Shown here: positions 1 to 5,815 of the stretch, one piece after another
Layout: each line of letters starts with the position of its first letter
Position numbering within the stretch: the first letter of the stretch is position 1
Assembly (NCBI GenBank): GCA_016295545.1
Contig: JAEDLA010000102.1
Coordinates: 1-5,815 of the forward strand
Source of the DNA: Oscillospiraceae bacterium
GTDB lineage: Bacteria > Bacillota > Clostridia > Oscillospirales > Ruminococcaceae
Length of the DNA stretch: 5,815 nt
Direction: 5' to 3'
The notes under the pieces: generated by a model
The model's database searches: none
What the model was told of the DNA's origin: nothing
The model's input: only the letters and a program-made list of their open reading frames with translations
Translations under genes and position numbers: made by a program

Positions 1-1430
1 AAGCTTTTCAGCACCTGAATCTCTCCCGATTTTTTTAACAACAGTATGGACGGCAGAGGCATACCGTTAAAGGTATTGTTCTTTACCATTGAGTATATAG
101 CCATATCTCCGAAAATCAGCTTATCACCGATTTTCAGCGGTTTGTCAAAGGAATACTCTCCGATAGCGTCTCCGGCAAGGCAGGTCTGAGAGCCAAGACG
201 ACAGGTATAAGGCTTCTCACCGGCTTCTCCCGCACCGATAAGCGGCGGACGATAAGGCATTTCCAGAACGTCAGGCATATGACAGGCTGCCGATGTGTCC
301 AGTATTGCTATCGGCATATCGTTTTCAGTTATGTCGAGAACAGTTGAGACAAGATATCCGGCGTTCAGTGCCACGGCTTCTCCCGGTTCAAGGTAGACGG
401 TAAGACCATATTTCTCCTGTATACGCTTTATACAGCGCTCAAGTCGTGGAATATCGTAGTCGCTGCGTGTAATATGATGACCTCCGCCAAAGTTTATCCA
501 CTCCATATTGCGGAGAATATTGCCGAATTTTTCCTCAACGGCATCAAGTGTCGCTTCAAGGGCATCGGAATTCTGCTCACACAAAGTATGGAAATGAAGT
601 CCGCTTACACCCTGCAAATCCTCCGGACGGAAATTTTTCAGCGTTATTCCAAGACGTGATTTTGGTGAGCACGGATCATAAATTTCATGCCCCTCCTGCG
701 TTGAAAGCTCCGGATTTATGCGAAGTCCGATTTTCTTTCCTGCTTTCAGTACACGTTCACGATATTTGTCAAGCTGACTGAATGAATTGAATATTATATG
801 ACCGCAGCATGAGATTATCTCGTCTATCTCGTCCTCACGATAGGCTGCGGAAAATACATGGTTTTCCTTTCCCATGCACTCATACCCCAGCTTTGCTTCG
901 TAAAGTCCGCTGCAGGCTGTTCCTGAAATATACTCCCCTATCAGAGGATAAAGGTGATAGCAGGAAAAGGCTTTCTGTGCAAGAAGTATACGGCAGCCGG
1001 TACGCTTCTCCACACCATGCAGGATTTTCAGATTTTCTGTCAGCTTTGCCTCATCTATCACATAGCAGGGAGTTTTAAGTCTCTCTGCCTTTTTCTCCTC
1101 CGGTTCAGGATCAATGCATTCATCATTGCACAGCCTGAAACCTGTCAACAGCTGCAGTTCACGGAAAAATTCATGCTGAAATGGGCTGCTTTCAGTATCA
1201 GCGGTGACAACAGAAATATAGTTGGTCTCTGATTTATCATAATCCAGATTGCTCCAGCTGTTCAGACTTTTCACCTTCATCAGCTGAACATTAATAAAAG
1301 GAGATTCGCAAAGATACTCGCCTTTCTCACGAAGTACAAACCTGCCGGTGCTCTCGATGAGTTTTTCTATTTTGGCTGTCTCCCAGCACTGTGAAAGAGT
1401 GTTCGTTTTAATGTAGAAATATTTGTACAT
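1..1430 (-). CDS. nspC: Carboxynorspermidine/carboxyspermidine decarboxylase with extra N-terminal domain (3' end cut by window)
   Basis: This PLP enzyme decarboxylates carboxyspermidine or carboxynorspermidine to spermidine or norspermidine (EC 4.1.1.96), the last step of the aspartate-semialdehyde polyamine route in the cytoplasm. I translated 476 codons with no stop before position 1. Residues 118 onward match the NspC family of alanine-racemase-fold decarboxylases: 'LKTPCYVIDEAKL' opens the domain; 'LLAQKAFS' holds the PLP lysine K153 (about K41 in ordinary NspC); then 'LHFHTLCEQ' (278-286), 'WINFGGGHH' (311-319), 'YLEPGEA' (346-352), 'ACHMPDVLEMPYRP' (382-395) and 'TCLAGDAIG' with the likely active-site Cys C417. 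The family is about 380 aa, so only some 15-20 C-terminal residues are missing. The ATG at 1430 lies 4 bp after the stop of the HEAT gene, which supports this start, although its own Shine-Dalgarno is weak, so translational coupling is likely. Residues 1-117 are not part of normal NspC. Family assignment is near certain; which triamine is made cannot be told from sequence. Confidence 0.95.
   Translation of the reverse strand, partial: MYKYFYIKTNTLSQCWETAKIEKLIESTGRFVLREKGEYLCESPFINVQLMKVKSLNSWSNLDYDKSETNYISVVTADTESSPFQHEFFRELQLLTGFRLCNDECIDPEPEEKKAERLKTPCYVIDEAKLTENLKILHGVEKRTGCRILLAQKAFSCYHLYPLIGEYISGTACSGLYEAKLGYECMGKENHVFSAAYREDEIDEIISCCGHIIFNSFSQLDKYRERVLKAGKKIGLRINPELSTQEGHEIYDPCSPKSRLGITLKNFRPEDLQGVSGLHFHTLCEQNSDALEATLDAVEEKFGNILRNMEWINFGGGHHITRSDYDIPRLERCIKRIQEKYGLTVYLEPGEAVALNAGYLVSTVLDITENDMPIAILDTSAACHMPDVLEMPYRPPLIGAGEAGEKPYTCRLGSQTCLAGDAIGEYSFDKPLKIGDKLIFGDMAIYSMVKNNTFNGMPLPSILLLKKSGEIQVLKS
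1080..1430 (-). other. Unrecognised N-terminal domain and Glu-rich linker fused to NspC
   Basis: Residues 1-117 of the decarboxylase lie upstream of the normal NspC start. The segment begins 'MYKYFYIKTNTLSQCW', has alternating hydrophobic stretches suggesting beta strands ('GRFVLREKGEYL', 'FINVQLMKVKSL', 'NYISVVTAD'), then a probable helix ('HEFFRELQLLTGF'). It closes in a charged linker 'DPEPEEKKAER' (107-117) that runs straight into 'LKTPCYVID'. It has no signal peptide, membrane segment or metal-binding motif that I can see. The reading frame is open and coding-like throughout. I do not recognise the family. A small alpha/beta partner-binding or regulatory domain is possible, but this is a guess from the strand/helix pattern. 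Confidence 0.75.
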
Positions 1431-1434
1431 ATTA

Positions 1435-2946
1435 TTATCGTTTTTCCAGCTGCCTTTGAATTTCCCTGACAAGCTTTTCAGGAAGGACAGCTTCGTTCAT
1501 GGCTGTTTTGATTTTCTCAGCAAGCTTTCCTGAACTGGTGAAATAACAGCTTCTGCCCTCCACCGTATATTGCACACGGCGACGAATATTTTCGTCCTCC
1601 CAGTTGTATAACCGAAGAAGCTGCGGCATCGCCTGCCATATTCCGGAACTGCACAGAATATTCACCAGCCGCCGTACCGTCAGTCTGTCATCACTATGAC
1701 TGATTATTGCATTATACACTTTTTCAGGCTCTGTATAGCCTCCGCTTCTTGTATATGCTCTGAACGCAGCTTTTGAGACCTGAGGGCGGCTGTCGAATAT
1801 CATATCATAAAATAATCCGGAGTATTTTTTACCTGCAATCAGTGACAAGGCATAGACTGCGGCTGAACAGGTTTTGGAAGATTGAGCTGAAACAAAGGAA
1901 AGAATCCTGTCCTCGTCCTGAATGTTTCCTGATTCTCCCAGTCCCATTATTGCTTCAGGTTCAGGCAGATGTTCAAGATAAAATGTTCTTAAATCCAATC
2001 CGGAGCTTTTTGAAAAATAAAACCTCATTTGTTCCCGGATACCTTTTGTCCTGTCTGACAGCAGCCTTTCAGCTCCATCCCACAAGCCGTTACGCTCATA
2101 AAGCTGTTCCGCTGCCTTTGCACGCAGCTTCGGCAGCTTGGCTGATGTAAATTCTCTCAGCTTGTCAGTGCTTACTTTGCCGCTGCTTACATAAAGAAGT
2201 GCGGCGCTGTCACTAAGATTTCCCTTTTCTGAGGAGATTATATACTCCACTGTTTCAGCAGAAAGAAGTCCGTCACGAATCAGCGGAATACAAAGCTTTC
2301 TGCGCTGATCCTCACTGCAGCTGCTTCTGAGCCTGTCAATAACTGTAATATCCGCTTCGGCAGATATACGCTTTCCCATTTCATTTTTTGCGCAGTTTAT
2401 TGCATCTCTGCTCAGTCTGACACAGGAGGAAAGGCTCTCCGTTTCGGCGTATGCAGCTATAACCGTGACTATATCAGCTCCGGGAAGTGCAGTGTGCAGG
2501 GAGCTTTCCGCAGCTGTGCGTACCTGCTCCACCCAGTCGTTGAAGCGGTGGATAATAAAAGGCAAAAGCTCCGGATAATCAGCAGCAAGAGCAGTGCTTT
2601 TCTCCCTGATATAACCATTTATATGAAGCATTCCTGCCATAAGGATAAAGGCGGCATCTTTTCCGCAGCAGGATTTCAGCCTGTCAAGCTCAGGAACCTT
2701 ACCATATTGACAACCGGAAAACTTACGATATTCATACAGCTGGTCAATAACCTCTTTTGCAGTTTTTTCGCTGAGAAGCTGACGGCATTTTTTTCCTGTT
2801 TCTTTAAGGATATTATCATCAAGCAGATCCATTTCAGAAAAAACACTGAAAAAATAATCATTATACCCTTGTAAAAAAAGCTGTGTGCATTCAGGTCTTT
2901 TTTTATCTTCTCTGACTGTTTCTTTCTTTTTCCGGAATAAAAACAA
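1435..2946 (-). CDS. HEAT-like alpha-helical repeat protein, function unknown
   Basis: This is a 503-residue protein with no signal peptide or membrane segment, so probably cytoplasmic. It starts with a basic tail ('FRKKKETVRED'). The rest reads as tandem amphipathic helix pairs with HEAT-like patterns, clearest at about 110-150 ('IREKSTALAADYPELL', 'VRTAAESSLHTAL'), 265-310 ('LPKLRAKAAEQLYE', 'IREQMRFYFSK'), 384-400 ('SRPQVSKAAFRAYTR') and 418-465 ('DRLTVRRLVNIL', 'DENIRRRVQYTVE'). Such solenoids usually act as protein-binding scaffolds; no catalytic motif is visible. It has about 12 cysteines, including a CC pair at 93-94, without a clear metal-site spacing. I accept the TTG at 2946 because an ideal Shine-Dalgarno sits 7 nt upstream and no in-frame ATG or GTG competes there. 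It ends in tandem TAA TAA, 4 bp before the decarboxylase ATG, so the two are probably co-translated. Fold call is moderate; function is unknown. Confidence 0.85.
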   Translation of the reverse strand: MFLFRKKKETVREDKKRPECTQLFLQGYNDYFFSVFSEMDLLDDNILKETGKKCRQLLSEKTAKEVIDQLYEYRKFSGCQYGKVPELDRLKSCCGKDAAFILMAGMLHINGYIREKSTALAADYPELLPFIIHRFNDWVEQVRTAAESSLHTALPGADIVTVIAAYAETESLSSCVRLSRDAINCAKNEMGKRISAEADITVIDRLRSSCSEDQRRKLCIPLIRDGLLSAETVEYIISSEKGNLSDSAALLYVSSGKVSTDKLREFTSAKLPKLRAKAAEQLYERNGLWDGAERLLSDRTKGIREQMRFYFSKSSGLDLRTFYLEHLPEPEAIMGLGESGNIQDEDRILSFVSAQSSKTCSAAVYALSLIAGKKYSGLFYDMIFDSRPQVSKAAFRAYTRSGGYTEPEKVYNAIISHSDDRLTVRRLVNILCSSGIWQAMPQLLRLYNWEDENIRRRVQYTVEGRSCYFTSSGKLAEKIKTAMNEAVLPEKLVREIQRQLEKR

Positions 2947-2953
2947 GCTACTG

Positions 2954-2961
2954 TCACCTCC
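2954..2961 (-). promoter_or_regulatory. Strong Shine-Dalgarno deciding a TTG start
   Basis: GGAGGTGA is a full-length complement to the 3' end of 16S rRNA. It lies 7 nt upstream of the TTG that begins the HEAT-like gene. It falls in the 27 bp gap after the VanZ-family gene and is the strongest ribosome site among the intergenic gaps in the window. It fixes the start of the downstream gene although the start codon is non-ATG. An ATG just upstream (2968-2966) is out of frame and stops after four codons. Confidence 0.85.
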
Positions 2962-2973
2962 GATTCATAACTG

Positions 2974-3465
2974 TCAAAGCAGCTTATACTTCCTGAGAAG
3001 ATTGATAACCGGTTTCATTTTCCATATTCCAAAGCCTATTGCCGCTCCTGCAAGATTAAAAATCAGGTCATCAATGTCAAATCGTCCCAGCATTGTAAAA
3101 AACTGAACCGCCTCCACTGCCGCGATTGAAAGGCAGACTGTCAGTGTAAAGTTTTTAAATTTCCTCTGCTTTTTCCAGAGAGTAGGCAGAAAAAATCCCA
3201 GCGGCACAAACAGCAAAATATTGCCGGAAAGATTCTTCATTGCCCAGCCGGTAAGAGACTTCTCCCCTGCCGCTTCGGAGGCGTATTCCACAATCGTTTT
3301 AAAGGGGATAAGGTTTACAGCTGAGCTTATGTATTCGCCGTATGTGCCGGGAAAGCTTCTGCCGGTTCGCATAAACAGCAGCAGATAAAGCATTGCAAGC
3401 ACATATACTCCGAAAATAATAAACAGATTTCTCCGGCGTTTTGAAATTTTTCTTCTTTTTGCCAT
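2974..3465 (-). CDS. VanZ-family membrane protein
   Basis: This 163-residue integral membrane protein has a very basic N-terminus ('AKRRKISKRRR') predicting that end inside the cell. Hydrophobic segments lie at about 14-33, 81-99, 105-124 and 131-149. The VanZ-like family signature is clear: 'VNLIPFKTIVEY' after the first helix, 'NLSGNILLFVPLGFFLP' (78-94), and the last-helix motif 'GRFDIDDLIFNLAGAAIGF' (127-145) preceded by E118 and Q121. The length is typical. Family members are widespread in Firmicutes; the founding VanZ gives low-level teicoplanin resistance, but most members, including lone ones like this, have no known substrate and should not be called resistance genes. The start ATG is 3 bp after the stop of the LRR-dockerin gene; its Shine-Dalgarno (GGAG, 9 nt spacer) lies inside the last codons of that gene, so the pair is translationally coupled. 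Confidence 0.93.
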   Translation of the reverse strand: MAKRRKISKRRRNLFIIFGVYVLAMLYLLLFMRTGRSFPGTYGEYISSAVNLIPFKTIVEYASEAAGEKSLTGWAMKNLSGNILLFVPLGFFLPTLWKKQRKFKNFTLTVCLSIAAVEAVQFFTMLGRFDIDDLIFNLAGAAIGFGIWKMKPVINLLRKYKLL

Positions 3466-3468
3466 AAA

Positions 3469-4575
3469 TTACGACTCCGGTAATGTATCAATAAGCTGTG
3501 CAAGCTTTTTCTGAACGGAAAGTGCGTCTGATATAAAAACTCCGTCTCCCCGATTGTAAACATCGGCATTGTCAAGAGCTTCTGCGGTGAGAGGATTTCC
3601 CTCCTTATTTGCAGTGTACATCAGAATTTTTACAACATCGTCAATACCAATAAGTCCGTCACCTGTTACGTCACCATACACCTTCGGCTTAGGAGGTGCT
3701 TCGCCCAGTGATTTGAAGCTGCGTTTATATTTTTCTGCATAAACTTGCGCTGTTGAGCCGTCATATCCGCAAATTGTACCCTTAAAATAGTATTGACAGC
3801 TGTCAGAATCATATCCATTTGTAAATGTATAGGAACCGGCATATATATCACATTCGGGATTTTTTATTGTTATTGTATCAAGTGCTGAACAGCTTGAAAA
3901 TGCGCTGTCTCCAATAACTGTAACACTTTCAGGAACTGTCACTGAGGTCAGCCCGTCACAGCCGGTAAAGGCACTGTCGCTTATATACTTTACAGTAGAG
4001 GGTATAGTTACCGACGTCATGCTGTCACAGTCATAAAATGCCCATACACCGATATTTCTGACGCTTTCGGGAATCACAACATCTCCGTAGCAGCCGCTTC
4101 CGTCAATAAGAATATCATTTACAACCACAAGGGGATTTTTTCCCTGCTTATCCATAAACCACGACGTTCCGTGAAATGCATAGCTGCCTATACTTACTAC
4201 GCTGGTGGGAACTGTGATTGAAGTCAGGTTGATACAATAGGAAAAAGCATTTGATTCAATAGATTTTACTCCATAAGGCATAATTACCGAAGTTATTCCG
4301 GAACAGCTGTTAAATGCACTGTCTCCGATAACTGTTACCGGCAGGTCGTCAATCGTTCTCGGTATTACAACAGCGGCTGCTGACTGGTCAAATCCGATTA
4401 TCTCAACATGGTCACTGTATCTTCTGTATGTCAGGTAACTATATGTCCCCTGAATATAGCTTTCTGCCGCAGCTGCGGAAAAAGCTTTCTCTTTATTTAT
4501 GTATTCTGTTCTGTAAGCAGCTCCGGCGGTCATCATGAGCGACAGAGCTGCAGCAATTATTCGATTTATTTTCAT
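3469..4575 (-). CDS. Secreted BspA-type leucine-rich-repeat protein with C-terminal dockerin
   Basis: This is a 368-residue exported protein. The N-terminus is a signal peptide: 'MKINR', a hydrophobic core (about 6-20), and a likely cleavage near the Ala-rich 'AFSAAAAES' (31-39). About six BspA/TpLRR (LRR_5) repeats of roughly 23 residues follow, at about 68-136 and 164-232, each with the 'I..SAF..C..L.S.TIP..V' pattern. A 27-residue insert ('TSWFMDKQGKNPLVVVNDIL' and after) interrupts them, as is usual in ruminococcal relatives. A cap 'ICGYDGSTAQVYAEKY' (268-283) ends the LRR block, and a short 'APPKPK' linker leads to the dockerin at 299-368. In Ruminococcus, dockerins dock proteins onto cohesin scaffoldins of the cellulosome, so this is probably a non-catalytic, surface-displayed binding protein; its ligand is unknown. 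The ATG has a GGAG 10 nt upstream. The gene begins 21 bp after the dehydrogenase stop. Confidence 0.94.
   Translation of the reverse strand: MKINRIIAAALSLMMTAGAAYRTEYINKEKAFSAAAAESYIQGTYSYLTYRRYSDHVEIIGFDQSAAAVVIPRTIDDLPVTVIGDSAFNSCSGITSVIMPYGVKSIESNAFSYCINLTSITVPTSVVSIGSYAFHGTSWFMDKQGKNPLVVVNDILIDGSGCYGDVVIPESVRNIGVWAFYDCDSMTSVTIPSTVKYISDSAFTGCDGLTSVTVPESVTVIGDSAFSSCSALDTITIKNPECDIYAGSYTFTNGYDSDSCQYYFKGTICGYDGSTAQVYAEKYKRSFKSLGEAPPKPKVYGDVTGDGLIGIDDVVKILMYTANKEGNPLTAEALDNADVYNRGDGVFISDALSVQKKLAQLIDTLPES
3472..3681 (-). other. Dockerin domain (two calcium-loop repeats)
   Basis: This covers residues 299-368 of the LRR protein. Repeat 1 is 'GDVTGDGLIGIDDVVKILMY', with calcium ligands expected at D302, T304, D306, the L308 backbone and D313. 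Repeat 2 is 'ADVYNRGDGVFISDALSVQK', with D338, D344 and D350; its loop is one residue longer than repeat 1 (12 rather than 11 residues between first and last Asp). The two helices differ in their putative cohesin-contact residues ('DVVKIL' versus 'ALSVQK'), so the domain is not internally symmetric as many clostridial dockerins are. The stretched second loop and 'LPES' tail resemble ruminococcal dockerins. The cohesin partner is not in this window. Confidence 0.9.
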
Positions 4576-4596
4576 TATTCAGCTTCTCCGTTATAT

Positions 4597-5799
4597 TCAG
4601 TCAACAAGAACAGGCTCAAAATCCTCTTCCCAGGGCAGTCCCCACTTGTTGAGAGCTTCCATGAACGGATCCGGATCAAATTCCTCTATATTATATACAC
4701 CGGGCTTATTCCACTTGCCTGTCATGATCATCATTGCGCCTATCATTGCCGGAACACCTGTAGTATATGAAACTGCCTGTGAACCAACCTCTTTGTAGCA
4801 TTCCTGATGGTCGCAGATATTGTACAGATAGTAATTCTTATCCTTGCCGTCCTTTTTACCTCTGAAAATACAGCCGATATTTGTCTTGCCAACTGTTCTC
4901 GGTCCCAGTGTTGCAGGATCGGGAAGTACAGCTTTCAGGAACTGGAGCGGTACGATCTCCCTGCCCTCATACATGATAGGCTCTATCGAAGTCATTCCAA
5001 CGTTTTCAAGGCATTTAAGATGTGTAAGATAGCTCTGACCGAATGTCATAAAGAATCTTATCCTCTTTATACCCTTGATATTAAGTGCAAGTGATTCAAG
5101 CTCCTCGTGGTGAAGAAGATACATATCCTTTTCGCCTACGCCCTTGAAATTATACACACGCTTTATCTCCATAGGCTCAGTCTCAACCCACTTGCCGTCC
5201 TCGATATAGCTGCCCTTTGCCGATACTTCACGGATATTTATTTCCGGATTGAAATTCGTTGCAAAGGGATAGCCGTGATCGCCGCCGTTGCAGTCAAGAA
5301 TATCAATATAGTTGATTTCATCGAACTGATGCTTCATGGCATAAGCGGAGAAAACTCCCGTAACACCGGGATCAAAGCCGCTGCCAAGAAGTGCTGTGAT
5401 TCCGGCTTTTTCAAATCTCTCACGGTATGCCCACTGCCACTTGTACTCAAATTTAGCTGTATCAAGAGGCTCATAGTTGGCTGTGTCAACATAATGAGTT
5501 TTTGTTGCAAGACAAGCGTCCATAATAGTCAAATCCTGATAAGGAAGCGCAAGGTTAAGAACCACATCAGGCTTGTAGGAATCAATAAGAGCGATAAGCT
5601 CGTCCACATTGTCTGCATTTACCTGAGCTGTTTCAATGACTGTTTTTGTCGTCGGCTGAAGCTTCTCTTTCAGGGCGTCACACTTGGACTTTGTCCGGCT
5701 TGCTATCATTATCCCCTCGAAAACCTCGCTGTTCTGACAGCACTTGTGAATTGCTACAGAGGCAACTCCTCCGCAGCCAATAATCATACATTTTTTCAT
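4597..5799 (-). CDS. Carboxynorspermidine/carboxyspermidine dehydrogenase (saccharopine dehydrogenase-like)
   Basis: This 400-residue cytoplasmic enzyme is expected to condense L-aspartate 4-semialdehyde with a diamine (putrescine or 1,3-diaminopropane) and reduce the Schiff base with NADPH, giving carboxyspermidine or carboxynorspermidine (EC 1.5.1.43). The N-terminus is a Rossmann dinucleotide fold with 'IIGCGGVASVAIHKC' (6-20) and the strand-2 turn 'IASRTKSKC' (32-40). Later hallmarks are 'VLNLALPYQDLTIMDACL' (80-97), 'HYVDTANYEP' (102-111), 'GSGFDPGVTGVFSAYA' (139-154), 'DCNGGDHGYPFA' (169-180) and 'SYTTGVPAMIGAMMI' (344-358). Length and motifs fit the carboxynorspermidine dehydrogenase branch rather than lysine-pathway saccharopine dehydrogenase, and the presence of nspC in the same operon supports this. 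The ATG follows AAAGGAG with a 9 nt spacer. It is the first gene visible; any promoter lies beyond the window. Confidence 0.93.
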   Translation of the reverse strand: MKKCMIIGCGGVASVAIHKCCQNSEVFEGIMIASRTKSKCDALKEKLQPTTKTVIETAQVNADNVDELIALIDSYKPDVVLNLALPYQDLTIMDACLATKTHYVDTANYEPLDTAKFEYKWQWAYRERFEKAGITALLGSGFDPGVTGVFSAYAMKHQFDEINYIDILDCNGGDHGYPFATNFNPEINIREVSAKGSYIEDGKWVETEPMEIKRVYNFKGVGEKDMYLLHHEELESLALNIKGIKRIRFFMTFGQSYLTHLKCLENVGMTSIEPIMYEGREIVPLQFLKAVLPDPATLGPRTVGKTNIGCIFRGKKDGKDKNYYLYNICDHQECYKEVGSQAVSYTTGVPAMIGAMMIMTGKWNKPGVYNIEEFDPDPFMEALNKWGLPWEEDFEPVLVD

Positions 5800-5808
5800 T
5801 TCAATACA

Positions 5809-5815
5809 CTCCTTT
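5809..5815 (-). promoter_or_regulatory. Ribosome binding site of the dehydrogenase gene
   Basis: AAAGGAG lies at the extreme right edge of the window, 9 nt upstream of the dehydrogenase ATG. It is an ordinary strong Shine-Dalgarno and confirms the start. Nothing further upstream is visible, so it cannot be said whether this gene opens the operon. Confidence 0.8.

Noticed and set aside
1..6. HindIII site AAGCTT exactly at the window start
   Set aside because: It may mean the source was a cloned restriction fragment or may be chance; it carries no biological meaning and explains only why nspC could be truncated.
474..1232. Several plus-strand open frames of 60-90 codons
   Set aside because: They lie antisense to the NspC gene, whose conserved motifs are continuous on the minus strand; they lack ribosome sites and family resemblance.
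1773..2874. Plus-strand open frames of about 125 codons
   Set aside because: They are antisense to the HEAT-like gene, with compositions typical of reversed coding sequence and no start signals.
2676..2957. Minus-strand 93-codon frame starting at GTG
   Set aside because: It overlaps the HEAT gene in another frame; its GTG lies within the Shine-Dalgarno of the HEAT gene and the product has low-complexity shadow character.
2947..2973. Possible promoter or terminator in the largest intergenic gap
   Set aside because: The 27 bp gap holds only the Shine-Dalgarno and spacer, with no inverted repeat, T-run or -10/-35 pair.
2974..3465. Glycopeptide resistance gene vanZ
   Set aside because: The protein belongs to the broad VanZ-like family, but no other van genes are present and lone members are not known to give resistance.
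4408..5094. Plus-strand frames across the dehydrogenase and LRR gene junction
   Set aside because: They are antisense to two well-supported genes and have no independent evidence.
4597..5799. Lysine-pathway saccharopine dehydrogenase
   Set aside because: The motif set and length fit the carboxynorspermidine dehydrogenase branch, and nspC is in the same operon.

Overview
The window is a compact, one-directional stretch of bacterial DNA. Five genes lie on the minus strand, with gaps of 21, 3, 27 and 4 bp between them, so it reads as one operon transcribed from right to left. The likely source is a gut or rumen Ruminococcus (Ruminococcaceae, in the R. flavefaciens / R. bicirculans / R. champanellensis range). 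The evidence is a secreted BspA-type leucine-rich-repeat protein ending in a Ruminococcus-style dockerin (second repeat 'ADVYNRGDG', C-terminus 'LPES'), AGGAGG-type ribosome binding sites, moderate GC, and the aspartate-semialdehyde route to polyamines that is common in gut Firmicutes and Bacteroidetes. The species is inferred from style, not proven.

Layout in transcription order: (1) 5799-4597, carboxynorspermidine/carboxyspermidine dehydrogenase; (2) 4575-3469, secreted LRR protein with a C-terminal dockerin; (3) 3465-2974, small VanZ-family membrane protein; (4) 2946-1435, HEAT-like helical-repeat protein starting at TTG behind a perfect Shine-Dalgarno; (5) 1430 to beyond position 1, carboxynorspermidine/carboxyspermidine decarboxylase (NspC), cut by the window edge just before its C-terminus. 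No gene-free stretch exceeds 30 bp. No RNA gene, mobile element, CRISPR array, terminator or promoter is visible. The operon promoter must lie beyond position 5815.

The first and last genes are consecutive enzymes of one pathway. The dehydrogenase condenses aspartate semialdehyde with a diamine (putrescine or diaminopropane), and the decarboxylase then releases spermidine or norspermidine. Between them sit three genes with no evident metabolic link: an extracellular, possibly cellulosome-attached protein, a membrane protein and a cytoplasmic repeat protein.

The most unusual feature is the decarboxylase. It carries about 117 extra N-terminal residues that I do not recognise, joined in frame to an otherwise complete NspC domain by a Glu-rich linker. 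A Shine-Dalgarno-like GGAGGAG lies inside the gene at the old NspC boundary, which suggests a gene fusion or a relic internal start.
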